Below are positions 10,651 to 24,851 of a stretch of 64,000 bases of DNA, one piece after another. Position numbers and translations under genes: made by a program. The DNA comes from Cryptomeria japonica (Eukaryota; Streptophyta; Pinopsida; Cupressales; Cupressaceae), in NCBI RefSeq assembly GCF_030272615.1, contig NC_081412.1, positions 98,207,796 through 98,271,795 of the forward strand, given 5' to 3'. The notes beneath the pieces are model-generated. The model searched no databases and was not told the origin of the DNA. It saw only the letters and a list, made by a program, of their open reading frames with translations. Position 1 is the first letter of the stretch; each line of letters starts with the position of its first letter.

Positions 10651-13600
10651 GCAGGAAAGCAGCTGAAAGAATGGAAAATCGGAGTTTGGTGTGATGTCAG
10701 CAGGAGCATTCTGTAGTTGGTAGGTTTTACTGGTAAATATGTTTTTTTTTTCTTCTTTACTGTTAGTGTAGAGTTTATTATATAAGATTTCTTTCATCTT
10801 ATACTGCAAGCTTCAATTATTTATTAGGAAGAAGGCATTTTGAATTCTACCAGTAAAAATTCTTTCTTGATTGAGACCACGATATTAGACTTAATTTCTT
10901 ACCAAATCATGACATAATGCAATGATCATAATCAGAAAATTCAACTAGTCTCTGCTTTCTCTATGAGTTAACACTCTATATAAACTGGGGATAACAATGT
11001 GTTACTACTTTGTCAACTATTCCTTCTTAGCAAGGAATGGTACCCTGTGATGATTGCTATTATTTCACATCCACAAAGTTCACCTCCTGAAGACAGCATA
11101 TACTTGCATCACTATCACAGGAGCGAGCCGCAAGTAATGCTCAGCTCCTTCTAAGTACTTGCCCTCACTAACATTTCAGATGCCAGTCATTCACACGTAA
11201 CAATTATAATGACTGGAAAAAGGGCTCTAGCCATCTGATCTGTGCATTGGGCTTATCCCATCAGCCTCCTCACTTCCTATAACTATCAACCAGCATACTT
11301 TTCTGGATTGTCGCATTCATTATGCTCAACAAGGTGGAATAATTTTATTTAATCATCAAACAGTGGACTGAAATCATTGACAACCTTTTGAACCTAAAAA
11401 ACCTTGAGAAAACAAAATTCTACCATAAAAATATCTTCAATCACAAACCAGGGCATCCCACATACCTGCGTAAGGTAACTAGCATATAAAAGAAATAATG
11501 TTTGCAAAACTCAGAACCATCTCGCATGAACTACACAAATAGAGTCAGTAGAAGACCCTCTTGGAAACTAATAATTTGTAAACATGTGAAGGGCGAAACA
11601 CATCTCTTTTTAACACGGACACTACATGAAGTAAAATGTGAAGCACAGTAATTTGCAGTCATAACGTTGTACATGAAATTTCAAATCAAGACAATCAACC
11701 AAATCTTGAGAACTGAGAAATTTGTTTTAAAACTAGATGCTCAAAGAGTCAAAAACAATTTATAAACAAGCAAGGACAGCATAATGAATCCTACAGAGCA
11801 GTTTTACCTTAATGAGGTTGTACAAATCCTATGTCTCTGTCTCTGTCTCCCCCCTTATTTTTCCTAATTTTGCCAAAATCCCATTCGCCCTGGTTTCCTC
11901 CATATTTTGCCAAAAAATCCCAGTCTTCTGCTTTTATGCTTAAGGTTTACTAAGATTTTTAGCAATTTGACCAAATTTTCTGTTTTCTAATGTATAATGT
12001 TTTTTTTACCCTTGCCAATTAAATGCCATTCAGGATTTTTGCAACATGGAAAGTTCATGTCTGGCAAAGGGTATAAGGAGCTTCCTTGGGAGTTAATGAA
12101 GCATGGGCTATCTCAAAGGGTTGTGCACTTAAGACCTCTGGAGATAATAATGTCGATTCATGTTTATTTTCTTTGTGTGCCCTAATCAATCTGTTCTTAG
12201 CAATGTGTTTTATTTAGTTGAATACAATTTGAGATTTCAATGTTTCATCCTATATATTTTGTCCTTGAATACTGTTTTAAGAGTTTTGGATTTTGTCTTG
12301 AAGTCTGTCCTTTGTGGGTTTTGCATTGCTGTTATTTGCTTGCCAAGAAATGGATGGTTCATGAATTTTGTACTACCTGGATTGAAGATTTGCTGATTTC
12401 AAGAGCTGTTGCCTTGGAATCAATTGCCCACAAGTTTATGTTTTCGGAGTTTTGATTAAATATACAGTATACCCTTTTCATGCCCTGTGTGTTAATGTCA
12501 CGGATATTATGCCCTTTGATGAATGCCAAATGATGATTATTCTAAGAAAAATCTCTCTTGGAGGATAGCTTTTTCCAAATGTGCAAGAATTTTTAATATA
12601 ATCCCGTAGGCCATGTTTTACCATACAATAGGCTTTGAGTTTGAGAAGTCTCTGTTTTCTGCACAATGTGATCTTAATGAAATGAAATTTAAATTGATTT
12701 CTAGTCACGAAGCTTGTGTCTTGAAATTTTGATATTTGCCTGCAGTTGTAGCATTATGAGAGAATCAAACTGCCAATTTTTTTCTTTCACAAAGAGGATA
12801 CTCAGCCCCTTGCAACTGAATGGTTATGTCCTCTGTATTTTGCGTAAGTATTCTACAATTAAGTATTTCTATATATTTCATGTAGTCATCCCATTATTTT
12901 CTTCTTCTACACTTGCTTTTTCTCTATTGCATGATATCCTTTTCAAACCTTGTTTTTTGATTTATTTTTGGTATATGTATATACTTTGTTCTTTTAATCT
13001 GTATTCTTGAGTTTCTGCAAGTTGTTTTTGTCAAAACCTTGCTTTTTCATATTTTTTGTGCCTTTATTGTCCTCGTTTACTTCCAGTTAGATATTTACCT
13101 GCTCTTATGCATTTTCATTTGCTCTCTTCAGTACAGGGAAGAAGTTCCCAAAGTTGTTTCCCAAGCATAATGGATCCATTACACGCCAGTTGTTAGAAAA
13201 GAAGTCATGAATGCTACATTTGTTGGAGAGAATGATTATTGAATTCAACTTCGATAAGAACTGCAAATCGAGCATAATATTGTTCATAACTGGAATGCTG
13301 GAATGGTCTCATCTATGAATATATTTGAAAAAGCATTGAGTATTCTTTCCTGTGAGCTTCAAGTTTCAACAAAATTTAGATATAAGACTGGTGTTTTAAG
13401 ACTTTCTTATATCTACTATACAGGTCACTGTTTGAGCTGTTATGTTGCCAAATTGAAAACTGAACTCAAGCTAATGAGATCCGATCATGTACAATTCTTA
13501 GACTGTAGTAGCATTACATTTACATGGCATTGGCATGACAATTTGAAAATGTAAATGGAACTCAATTACATGGGTTTAAAATTAGAAAACGAAATTAAAT

Positions 13601-15072
13601 CAAACCTGACATCATAAAAATGGCAGCTTTTAAAGAAAATTGAAGTTTATTGAAAAACCTGTGTATTTTTCAAAAAGAAGAAATAAACTGTGTTTGACCA
13701 GGTCAAAGGCGTGCCAGTTTGACCTGGCAAAACCAAGTCCCCAGGGGCTGATTAAATGTGCCGTTTAGTGCTTCTATAGCTTGGACTACAGTTTTGAAGT
13801 GTGACATTGAGTTTCTCTTTTGAAGGTTTTTGTTCTACATATCTGGCATAGACCTACCTAGCCTTACCATTTGAGTATATTTCCTGATGCTATCCTTAAG
13901 CTGCACCACATTGTTTGAGATCTGACAGATGCCCTAATGAAGTACCTTATCGAGATAAGGTATTAGCTTTCATTGGTTCAGGTTGTGAATTTTATTTGCA
14001 ATGAGAAAAGAAGCTTGTTGATTGTCTTCAATGCCATGCTTGAGTGGGAATAGGTGACAGAAGAAAACTCAAGTGTTGTGGACATCATGCAGGACAGGTG
14101 ATTGTCATAGGCAGCAAAGATTTGCATTGTCATAATTGCTCCTTCAAGTTTTTAATGAGCAGAAACAGCTCTGCTTTAGCAATGCTTAGTTCTGTCACGA
14201 AATGCATGCGAATATTAGAAAGGTTTGTCTTGAGAAACAATGAACTGAGAAGACCCAGGTTCAAACCCACTTTTATAGGCTCCTCAAGAAGTATTATTAA
14301 CACTATGATAAACAGCAAGAATCCAAGATTTGAGATGTTGAGACTCCAATTATTGAGGTCCGAAACAAAGGAACATAACACTTTGTGGATTAATGACATA
14401 TGACATTCAATGAACTAAGAAAAGAAATTTATTCCAAGAATTCAATGAGCAAAACAATTCTGAAAAATGACAAGATAAATGAATTCCTGAAAATCAGAAA
14501 ATTGAGACAAGCTAAGAAAAACTAGTTCTCTTGTTGGGGAGGGAAGCCCGCACTCCTAAACACTTTCCCCTTTGTTTGGAAAAGAACACCGAGATGGCAT
14601 TTTTGTCTAGTAAAAAGACACTTAATGTAAGAAGAGCATTCAACCACATTTTTTAGATCTCTTTTTATAAGCAAAGGTGTCGTCTAGCTGCATGAATCCA
14701 GTTGATTAGAATTCCACGGAGTATTGCAGTTTGTAATTTGCAGATTGAAAGTTTTTATATGATTCTAGAATATTTCTCTGTCAACAGTGCACCTTCAAAA
14801 GAAAAAAAAATAGTGTTACACTCATAAATATTACAAGTACCAGCATAGCATGCCTATTTGATCAATATGGCAAAGTGCATCAACACCTCTGAGAGATTCA
14901 ACATGCAGTTTAATTTGCCGATAGGCAATTCCCTGTGGGGTTGCACCCCCACCAGAATTGTCTCACGCTGCGAAATCGTCACTTCCCGTCGCCGCCGAAT
15001 TTTTGCCGATAAGTTTTCTGTGACAGCTCCTATGATGCGTGGCTAGGGTTTGTATTGCTGGCGTTTCATTCA
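10651..15072. other. non-coding DNA downstream of the PPR gene
   Basis: About 4.4 kb without a supported gene. The first few hundred bases are probably the PPR 3' UTR. T-rich stretches with possible splice signals (for example 11.95-13.1 kb) could be UTR introns or decayed DNA. Short ORFs at 11997-12185, 12714-13010 and 14044-14403 lack recognisable domains and are reported only as unassigned. Confidence 0.5.
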
Positions 15073-15231
15073 ATGGAAAGTTATTCCTCTTCCACATCTG
15101 CGCAGGGCGAGAGTAGGCAAGAAAGCCGTTCTGTTGATGTTTCCACATCTGCGCAGGGCGAGAGTAGGCAAGAAAGCCGTTCTGTTGATGTTTTACTGCA
15201 ATTTCTTTTCTTCTATCAGCTAAAGCTGTGA
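15073..15231 (+). other. short ORF holding an exact 51-bp duplication
   Basis: ATG at 15073 opens a 52-codon frame. Its middle is two identical 17-residue units (STSAQGESRQESRSVDV) encoded by a perfect 51-bp tandem duplication at 15090-15191. Because 51 is a multiple of three, the frame is kept. It lies about 190 bp upstream of the first recognised beta-glucosidase exon, but does not look like a secretory signal peptide or GH1 sequence. It may be chance. Confidence 0.3.
15090..15191. repeat. exact 51-bp tandem duplication
   Basis: Two copies with no visible difference start at 15090 and 15141 with TTCCACATCTGCGCAGGGCG. Exact identity means the duplication is recent compared with the decay of the nearby pseudogene. 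Confidence 0.97.
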
Positions 15232-15419
15232 CTTTTAGGGTTTTGCAGGTCAAATTTTAACCATATAGATTTTAGAATTTGCATGATGATGTTTTAGGTT
15301 TTTAACCCTGTATTTAGGGGCATGGATCCTCCAGCACCGCCCAGTAGCTCCTTTGGTTAAGCTGTTGATTCTGTACTGGTAGAATAATTGGTATTTGTCT
15401 CTGGTATGGCTGTGTACAG

Positions 15420-17522
<2,103 letters not shown>

Positions 17523-19546
17523 TAAGCCCATAATTTATTCCTTGGCTATATGATTTTTTTTTTAATGTTTGAGAACATTTACAATCAAATATATTTTTCA
17601 TTCGCCAAAAACAGGAAATACGTAACTTTTGCATCTCAAAATTCCTGTTTACATCTGAAATTATGATTTTTCAAGTAATCTAGAATCTAAGTTGGCAGGG
17701 ATTTATCAGTCTAATGAATACTGAATAATCCTTTCTCAAAATGTATCAGTGACTATTTCTTATCCTGCTATGATGTCTGATACTTTTCAATGTAAGTTGA
17801 ATCACCAATAATATCTTCAGCGGCTATATTCTATCTGCAGTCAAAAGATTCCACAAGTTGAAAAGAGGTAAAGCTGGAAATAGGTTATAAGGAGCCATTC
17901 TAACCAAGAAATGTCATTTATGCAAAGTTTGGAACTCAAATTAATCAGAACGAGCTATCTGGGAAAAATCTAAATTCCCCTTGTAGATTTGAACTATTAA
18001 GATATCTCTCTTCATCACTACCACTTATAAGGATAGAGAGACATTATTTTAAGAGAATGTCAAAGTTTGGAGCGGCTCGACTTGCCTTACAATCAACTAA
18101 GGAGAAAATCTCTTGGTGAAGTTGTTCCCAACATTAAAAACCTTCAATTGAAAGGTTTTCCTACAGGGATCCTTTCCGTGAGAGGAGTAAAATTCTAATG
18201 GCTTAAGCAATGGACCTTTTGGCAATCACCTTGATGGTGTTTCCAACACAAGAAAATTCTAAATCTTTCTTAGTGCCTTCTGAAGATATAATACCACAAG
18301 CACTTGCCAGTTGCCATACTGTTAAAATCACCAAGATTTAGATTTCTTTGCTAATTTTTTAAAGCCGTGTCAATATTGACATCTGTTTTAAGACTAGAGC
18401 TGCTTCACTGCATAAATATTAATTTTTTTTAACAATTTCTAGGATGGGATTACAGGCTAAGGATTGGATCCAAATAGCGATATAATTGCATAATTAACAG
18501 GAAATTGTGGCTTATTTATGGGCTCCAAAATTACTCATTCCTTCTCTGTCCAGAACAGGAATAGATAAATCATTGCACCGCTCAAAATTCTGAAACGTAG
18601 AATTTTATGATTTCCAACAGCTTTAGCCGGTAGCCCTTTCTTTTGACTAGTCAATTTTCCCACCATCACAATTACTCATTTATGTGATTGGCAAAATACT
18701 ATAACTATTGGTTACAAAAGATAGACTTTTTATATATTAATTTTCCAGAGACGTGAAAAATGTCCATCTCTATCTTGTAAACTTTAACAATAAAGGTCAA
18801 ATATATGCCCTATTCAGCAAAAATGGGAAATACCATATTTTTAGGTCAGGAATCAAGATTCGTCCCTTCTTGATCATTGTGATGAGCTGATATCTGGAAT
18901 TCTAATTTTCCATGTAATCCAGCTATTAACAATCAAGGGATTGATACCTCTTAGTCTTTGGCTCTTAGCTAAAGAGGTTTCAGCTGAGGGCTCATGCTCC
19001 CATATCCGATAGCCAAAACAACTTTGTGGATGAAAAATCCTCCATAAAAAAAAATCAATTAAGAGATTGTATTTTAAAAGATAAACAGGGATTTTGAAAG
19101 AGCCCTAACCCATGTACAGAGAGAGCATTAACCATTATTGGAAGATTTGATCAAGTCACGCTATTCACAAGTTGAAAGCACATAGTATATATAGATAATA
19201 TCATCAACTGATATCATCATTTTTTAATAGTGAATATTTTACCTGATTGATTTTGGAATGTAAGCAATGAATAGTTTGTTGGACCACCTAGGCCAAGCTT
19301 TCTATAATCAATGCAATAACATTTCTAAATATCAGATCTAGCATGCAATACCAAATCCCACAACTGCTGATACCCGATTTTTTACATTCTTGATGTTTCT
19401 GAATTATAAGAGATTTTGGACGAGATATGTGAAACTGTAATGAAAGAGACTTTTCTGATAGTCAAATTGGTGAGGTTATCCAAATCCAGCAACAGTAGCA
19501 GGGTACACAGCACTAAAGCATCTAAATCATTTTAATAATCTTTTTG
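17523..19546. other. AT-rich non-coding DNA, no 3' GH1 exons
   Basis: The last three GH1 exons would be expected here but none is seen. No other ORF with a recognisable domain is present. The sequence looks like decayed intergenic or intronic DNA. Confidence 0.55.
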
Positions 19547-20137
19547 TTAGTCTACTACCATAGTAACATCAGCAAAGGCTTCATCAACAGTAAGGGGAAC
19601 CTCATCTCCGGAGGAGACATCATCCTCCAGAGAGGAGTCAACAGAAGCAGACTTAGAAGCATAAATTGTCAAATGATCTTCGATAGCATCCTTCCACCAA
19701 GTTGCAGCACCTCTATGGCGTGAGAGAGAACAGTCCGAAGCTAAGTGACCTGTTGAGAAGCATCTTTGGTAGCAAAAGGGGAGGCCTTCATAATCCACTG
19801 ATTGGGTCCAAGGCCTATCCCCAACCATCAGAAACACGTCCCCAGGGAGGGGCTAAGATATGTCAATATCGATTACCAGACAGGAAAAGGTTGAATGACC
19901 CATGGAGGTCTTGGCATCATCAACTTTCAAGAAGCTACCAATGGCCTCAAAACACAAAGGCTCCCAGAAATGGAGGGGAAGATTAGGGAGGTGGACCCAA
20001 ACCGGACAAACAATAAGAGGTTCGGTAAGGGGGTTGAAGGAAGTTGTCCAGGGCTTAATAGAAAGAGAGTGATCTCCCCAAGCCCACAACTTAACCCAAA
20101 ACCAAATCTTGATCCAGAGTAGAATTAAAAGAAGCAA
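19547..20137 (-). pseudogene. LINE ORF1-like remnant (DUF4283/zinc-knuckle type), copy 2
   Basis: Minus-strand frames 19853-20137 and 19547-19837 form one protein segment. VWVHLPNLPLHFWEPLCFEA and GDRPWTQSVDYEGLPF match copy 1 at 5.4-5.6 kb. A zinc knuckle follows (FCYQRCFSTGHLASDC; the first cysteine pair is spaced CX3C rather than the usual CX2C, which may be a mutation). The C-terminal part is acidic (DSSLEDDVSSGDEVPL). A TAG/frame break near 19850 separates the pieces. RT is not present. It ends about 200 bp left of the large element at 20.34 kb. Confidence 0.78.
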
Positions 20138-20337
20138 TGAAAAATCCTTTATGAATGTCTAAAATAGGGACAGGAAAAATATTACTACTAAAATAGTTGT
20201 ATTAGCTATTGGGATCATTTAACTTATACTATGCTCTTATATGTTTAGAATAATGTGGAGGTAGAAACAGTCCAGACAACAGTTTGGTCCTTAAACTTTA
20301 TTGTTCAAAGGCAAATGTATGCAAATTTTTCATCCAA

Positions 20338-20342
20338 GGTTC
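20338..20342. repeat. target-site duplication GGTTC, left
   Basis: GGTTC directly precedes the terminal TGTTGACG and is repeated exactly at 28195-28199, after the opposite terminus ...CACAACA. A 5-bp duplication is the size made by LTR retrotransposon integrases. Confidence 0.75.
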
Positions 20343-21412
20343 TGTTGACGTGTATTTTGTACACAATCATACACAGAATAAAATACCCAAGGGTACCTTA
20401 TCCTCTCTTGAATAAAGTCTCTGATTGCTGAAGATGTCGCAAAAAAAGGATCAATCAGGGTGACTCCAATGTTCTTTTATGTAGGGTCTCTACGTGTGGA
20501 TAAGCACCAGTGGTCGTTGTGATTGCTGTTTCATCAAGGGGCCTTATGTCAATCCGAACTGCAGGAACAAGATTTCCTAATACTAACAAGTTCTCAAAAA
20601 AGATCAAAAGAGTAGGGCTTGCAAGAGATAAATTCTAATCTAATCCTAAGAACAACTCAATGTAGGCTAGACTTGGCAAGGTTCTACCAACTTCAGTATC
20701 GCCAAGGAATTACAACTTTACTGAAACTGATGCGATCTTCTAAGGTGAGTAATGATTTTTCAAATCATCAAGAATCATAGGTACTACCATGAAGGTACAT
20801 ATCAATGACTGAATGATGAATGAAGGTTTATGCAATCCAAATATTTCCAGTCGACCACACAAGGCGTCCTTACAATCAGTAAGAAGCTAGTGGTTTGGAG
20901 TACGAATCTCACCAAAGATCAAGCCCAACACTTAGTCCTTCAAATTTAAATACTACTTTGACTGAGGATGATTCAAGAAAGTAAACAACCATGAAGATAA
21001 CCACAAGAATTGCAATAAAACACCATAACTTCAATATTTTATTGATCTCAAAGCCATCATGAACAACAATTGTTTGAAATTCCTTCTTCAAAGCTCAATC
21101 TTGCTACAAAATACTTGCTTCTCAAAACTCTAACTATTTCTTATTGCTCTCTCTTAACTCTATCTCTATATCTATCTATATCAAAATGAAAATGAATGAG
21201 GGTATATATAGCATCCTCAATTACAATGAACTGTCCAGATCAAAAGAAGATAAATGGCCAAGATTATGACACCTAAACCCTAATTAGGGTTTATTACAAA
21301 TAGTCCCCTTTTTATTGAACAATATTAAATGCATAGCCAAATATTAAATTTTGGCACAAAAATCTAGGAGACACAGACCAATGACAATTAAGGTGCCACA
21401 TCATCTATAACA
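20343..21412 (-). repeat. 3' terminal repeat-like region (candidate 3' LTR)
   Basis: On the minus strand it runs from TGTTATAGATGATGTGG to ...ACACGTCAACA (1,070 bp, TGTT...AACA ends). It is immediately preceded by the purine run AGAAGAAAGG, a good polypurine tract. It contains CTATATATACCC as a TATA-like box (plus-strand 21201-21212) followed by a T/A-rich leader. No matching copy was found at the right end of the element. Confidence 0.6.
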
Positions 21413-21424
21413 ACCTTTCTTCTA
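21413..21424 (-). promoter_or_regulatory. polypurine tract
   Basis: The minus strand reads AGAAGAAAGGT directly before the TGTTATAG start of the terminal region. This is the expected site for plus-strand DNA priming. The last codons of the gag-like frame overlap it. Confidence 0.6.
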
Positions 21425-21859
21425 GAATCTTATTTCCCTTCCAATGCTCTTTCTTAGCATATGCAATGAATCTAGACACGATTCCCTCGATCTCAGCAAT
21501 TGGAATCTCGGGAAGATTCCTCATTCGTTCTTCCAAGTGGATGACCTAATCGAAAGCCTTGAGAAGAGCAGTGTCCCATCCAGGTTCAAGTTCTTTGATT
21601 TTCTCAATCAGGAGCATGGTAGCAAACATCTGATCCCGTTGCTCATCTGTAATAACATTTCATCTTTGCAAAAGATGACCTTGACTCTCTCTTCTAATTC
21701 CTGCAAATCCACATCTGTCTCAACTGCAATCCTCCTGCCAAGAATAGTACATAATACTTCAAACACCTTGTCCTGGATCGGATGGATAACTTCTTCAACT
21801 TGATTGCATTTGCTACTGATGTCCTCAAAAAGAACTTCCTTCATCTGGAGTAGAGTTGA

Positions 21860-23437
21860 TCATTGGAGTAAACTATGAGGTCCTCCATCCACTATCTTTT
21901 CTTGTGCTAGGACCTTTCTTGATGTTTGTCTGATTACTTGCAGGACAGGAATGATAACATCTTTAGTATGAGCAAAGGCGGCTACCGTCATCATTAGGTT
22001 GTGGATGATCTCAAGAACCTGGATAGCTCGATGAATGGTCTGCATCATTCTTGTTGCAAATTCAATAGCAACTGTATGGGATTTGTCAATCCAAGAGCTC
22101 ATAAGTTGGACCAAACTCTTGACTCTCTCTGCCTCACCAACTGACTCAAGGGGAAGTGCTTGCGTAGGAGATACTGCTGGATCCTGACGCCTCAAAGGCT
22201 GATTGAGATGGCTAAAGTAGCCTCTCCAAGCACCGACCTCTCGCTCAAGCTTCCTATTCTTTTCCATTTCTTCTCTAAGCTTGTCCTTAAGTGCCTCAAA
22301 TGAATCAGTGGCCTCATCCAATGTCTGCTCGGCTGTGAGTGGACCAAGCTCAAATGTTTCTACATCATATTCTTCTGCGAGGATCTCACCTTCATACTTG
22401 TCCACTGCTGGTGTAGCTATCTGCAATTTCCTGGATCCTGTCTCATCTCTGATCATCTTGGACATCTTAGTGGCCTTCCTCTTTTCTGTCACTTCCTGAG
22501 AATTTCCGACAAGGCTCTCTAAATCAATCACATTATCTTCGTCCTCAATCACAATCACCCTTGTCAGTCTCTCCTTTAACCAATCTGGAATGGCAGATCT
22601 TGTTTCTCTAACCTGTATCTCTTTAGGCAATGTTTCTTCTTCTCTGAGAGGAGATGTCGCTTCGTCATCATTCTTGTCTTCATGTAGCTCATTGACTTGG
22701 AGAGATCGACTTGATGAACGTTGAAGTGCCTGTCCTTCTTCCTGTTTATCGTTCTGTACCATTGATTCCATAGATTCCTCCATTTCAAGTGTCCTCTTCT
22801 CTTGTCGAGAAGATGTGCCGGATGAACGGTCTCGATTGGCCTCTTGCTTCTTCTTGGAGGATTCTTTTTTCTCAGGTCTCTCTTTTCTCTTTGAGCCTCT
22901 AGGATGGAGATTACCCTCACTTACGCTTCGAAGGTTGCCTTCGCTTGTGCTCCTGGTATTAGGATTACCTTCGCTTACACTTGCTCCTTCTTCTCCTGGC
23001 CTTTCCTCCAAAGTAAAAGTCATAGATATGCCCTGCTCTCTCAACTTTTGATGTTGCACATCAACCCATCTGCGAGTACAAGACAAAATTGGAGCCATCA
23101 AAACATCTAGATCCAAAATTTCAAGTTCATTCCAATCTAGCCTCACTGCTTTGCTTTCTCGGTCATAAGAGGATTGGAGATGTCTGCCACTGTCCTGAGC
23201 TTGGTCGGCCACTCTGTAAATTTTGCATTTCCTGATGAAGTCTAAAGGCAATCTGGAATGCATCTTTCTTTTCACTTCAAGATCATCTGAGAGATTCATC
23301 ATAAAGTCTTCCATCTGAAACTCATGCTTGTATTTTCTTCCGACTGTCTCCTCTATATACCCATAAGGATCAAAACTCTCTCTCAAAGCAAAGAATGAAA
23401 ATGAATATAAGGCCAACTCCTTTTCTGCATCATCCAT
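21860..23437 (-). CDS. longest intact piece of the gag-like chain (525 aa)
   Basis: The open frame starts MDDAEKELALYSFSFFALRE and ends GGPHSLLQ before TGA. Residues about 145-300 are low-complexity and acidic/basic (runs of EKKESSKKKQ and repeated SEGN units). Residues about 370-400 (EQTLDEATDSFEALKDKLRE) and later parts are predicted coiled coil by their heptad leucines. The frame is open upstream of the ATG (…VCPNALA), so the ATG is probably internal to a longer protein. Confidence 0.55.
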   Translation of the reverse strand: MDDAEKELALYSFSFFALRESFDPYGYIEETVGRKYKHEFQMEDFMMNLSDDLEVKRKMHSRLPLDFIRKCKIYRVADQAQDSGRHLQSSYDRESKAVRLDWNELEILDLDVLMAPILSCTRRWVDVQHQKLREQGISMTFTLEERPGEEGASVSEGNPNTRSTSEGNLRSVSEGNLHPRGSKRKERPEKKESSKKKQEANRDRSSGTSSRQEKRTLEMEESMESMVQNDKQEEGQALQRSSSRSLQVNELHEDKNDDEATSPLREEETLPKEIQVRETRSAIPDWLKERLTRVIVIEDEDNVIDLESLVGNSQEVTEKRKATKMSKMIRDETGSRKLQIATPAVDKYEGEILAEEYDVETFELGPLTAEQTLDEATDSFEALKDKLREEMEKNRKLEREVGAWRGYFSHLNQPLRRQDPAVSPTQALPLESVGEAERVKSLVQLMSSWIDKSHTVAIEFATRMMQTIHRAIQVLEIIHNLMMTVAAFAHTKDVIIPVLQVIRQTSRKVLAQEKIVDGGPHSLLQ

Positions 23438-23439
23438 GG

Positions 23440-24375
23440 CTAGAGCATTAGGACATACCTCAACTGAATTTCTAGTATGATTGGCACAGGAACTCCATTT
23501 CCATGCCTGTGTCTGAATGCCTTCGCATAAGCTGCCAAATGTCTAGTTACCTCAAGTAACACTATTCTGTCTGTCGGATATCTTGGCAACATGTAGGGAG
23601 GTGAAGGACATCCATGAACTCTAATATATGTAAACTTCTGGAATTGGATAAACCATGCATCGTACCTCTTTACAAGCTCTTGTGCATCTTGAGATAGCCG
23701 ATTGTGAATCCCGCCTTGCAATGTCCTGGTGATGTTCATCGTGAAGGTATCATTAACTAACTTGTAGTTGCTTCCTGGAGGATGATGCAAATGAACATAG
23801 GAATCACAAACTCTGACTTCCCCGGGCCCTCTTCCGATCACTCCTCTGTGAGGTAGTCCTGCATATTCAAAACTCCTGATCAAGGCGTATATGATGTATG
23901 AACTCATGTGGAAAGACTTGGTGGCCTTCAATCTTCTTAATTGTACGTCCAAGCAATGGCTAATCATCCTAGCCCAATGAATTGTTCCTTTTCCTTGAAC
24001 TATCACTTGGATGAAGTAGAACATCCACTTCTCAAAATAGAAGGCTTGAGGAGCTCCTGTAACTCGGTTGAGTAATGTTATCAAATCTCTGTACTCCTCC
24101 TGGAAGTCGATCCTATGTGGTGTGTTTGGAATCTTGCTTAGGCGAGGACGACTCTTGAGTAACCAATTCTTGTTGATGATGCTCAAGCAAGTGTCTGGAT
24201 CATCTTCGTACATGGACCTGGCTCCTTCTAAGCTTTTATAAATCATATCTCTGTGCTCCGGAAGATGAAGAGCTTCACTGATAGCCTCCTCTGAAAGGTA
24301 AGCCAAAGTATTTCCTTCCTTGGACACGATCGATCTGGACTGTGGATCATAATGGCGAGCACACTTGATCATCAA
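23440..24375 (-). CDS. N-terminal conserved-looking piece of the gag-like chain (311 aa)
   Basis: It begins MMIKCARHYDPQSRSIVSKE and ends with TAG two bases before the next ORF's ATG. It is in the same frame as the 24385-24660 piece and is separated from it only by TAG at 24385-24387. Aromatic- and Arg-rich helices (RPRLSKIPNTPHRIDFQEEY, WARMISHCLDVQLRRL) suggest a folded capsid-like or nucleic-acid-binding domain; this is inference. Confidence 0.55.
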   Translation of the reverse strand: MMIKCARHYDPQSRSIVSKEGNTLAYLSEEAISEALHLPEHRDMIYKSLEGARSMYEDDPDTCLSIINKNWLLKSRPRLSKIPNTPHRIDFQEEYRDLITLLNRVTGAPQAFYFEKWMFYFIQVIVQGKGTIHWARMISHCLDVQLRRLKATKSFHMSSYIIYALIRSFEYAGLPHRGVIGRGPGEVRVCDSYVHLHHPPGSNYKLVNDTFTMNITRTLQGGIHNRLSQDAQELVKRYDAWFIQFQKFTYIRVHGCPSPPYMLPRYPTDRIVLLEVTRHLAAYAKAFRHRHGNGVPVPIILEIQLRYVLML

Positions 24376-24635
24376 CTCATGGCACTAGATTGCTGGAGGG
24401 AAGCCGGCCGCCTTGATAATGCCACTTTCAATTATTCTTCTTGCGACAGGTGATGGCTTGCCAATGTAAGGGACCTCTCGAAACTTCTTCACACTGAAGT
24501 TTCCCAAGCTGGTATCTCCAATGTTGCTCCACTTCGACACGATCTTGGTCTCCAATTCTTCGTTCTTTTGATCTTCCTTCATGAGGGCTGGACGACTGGT
24601 GGATGCTCCTGCCTTCGGGGTCGCCATCGTGACAC

Positions 24636-24851
24636 CTACACAACATTTCATAATGAGCAATAGATTTTGAAATATAGAAATATAAACTAGATTAAAGATT
24701 GAATTTAGGAAACTTCATGATAAATCCTTGAATTATCATTTCCTAAATATAATGATGCAATTTTGGAATTCAAGATTCAAAATTCAAAATTCAAAATTAA
24801 GGCTAGGACGATTCAAAATTCAAAATTTGGACAAGGGAGATCTTGCCATAC
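24636..24851 (-). other. candidate leader intron of the element
   Basis: On the minus strand, AAAG|GTATGG at 24851 is a good plant donor and TGTAG|GTGTC at 24636 a possible acceptor, giving 216 bp of AT-rich sequence. Splicing would bring the upstream exon to 8 bases before the ATG of the gag-like frame. This is prediction only. Confidence 0.4.

Larger units (their letters stand above)
21415..24627 (-). pseudogene. gag-like ORF chain of unknown family
   Basis: One ancestral protein of roughly 1,050 residues is read from ATG at 24627 (MATPKAGASTSRPALMKEDQ) down to the polypurine tract. It is interrupted by an in-frame TAG at 24385-24387, a frame change near 23440-23460, an in-frame TGA at 21860-21862 and a frameshift near 21640. 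The first third is a compact domain (GAPQAFYFEKWMFYFIQVIV, FHMSSYIIYALIRSFEYAGL). The middle is charged and of low complexity, with Ser/Asn/Glu repeats such as SVSEGNP and SEGNLRS. The last third is helical and Leu/Glu-rich and looks coiled-coil. No zinc knuckle, protease or polymerase motif is seen. The position between leader and polypurine tract suggests an element structural protein, but I do not recognise the family. Confidence 0.6.

Noticed and set aside
20343-21412. Solo LTR
   Set aside because: The 5-bp sequence before it (GGTTC) is not repeated directly after it (ACCTT), but is found at 28195; a polypurine tract adjoins it. It is better seen as one end of a larger element.
22576-22920. 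114-codon minus-strand ORF overlapping the 525-residue frame
   Set aside because: Alternative frame of the low-complexity middle of the gag-like protein.
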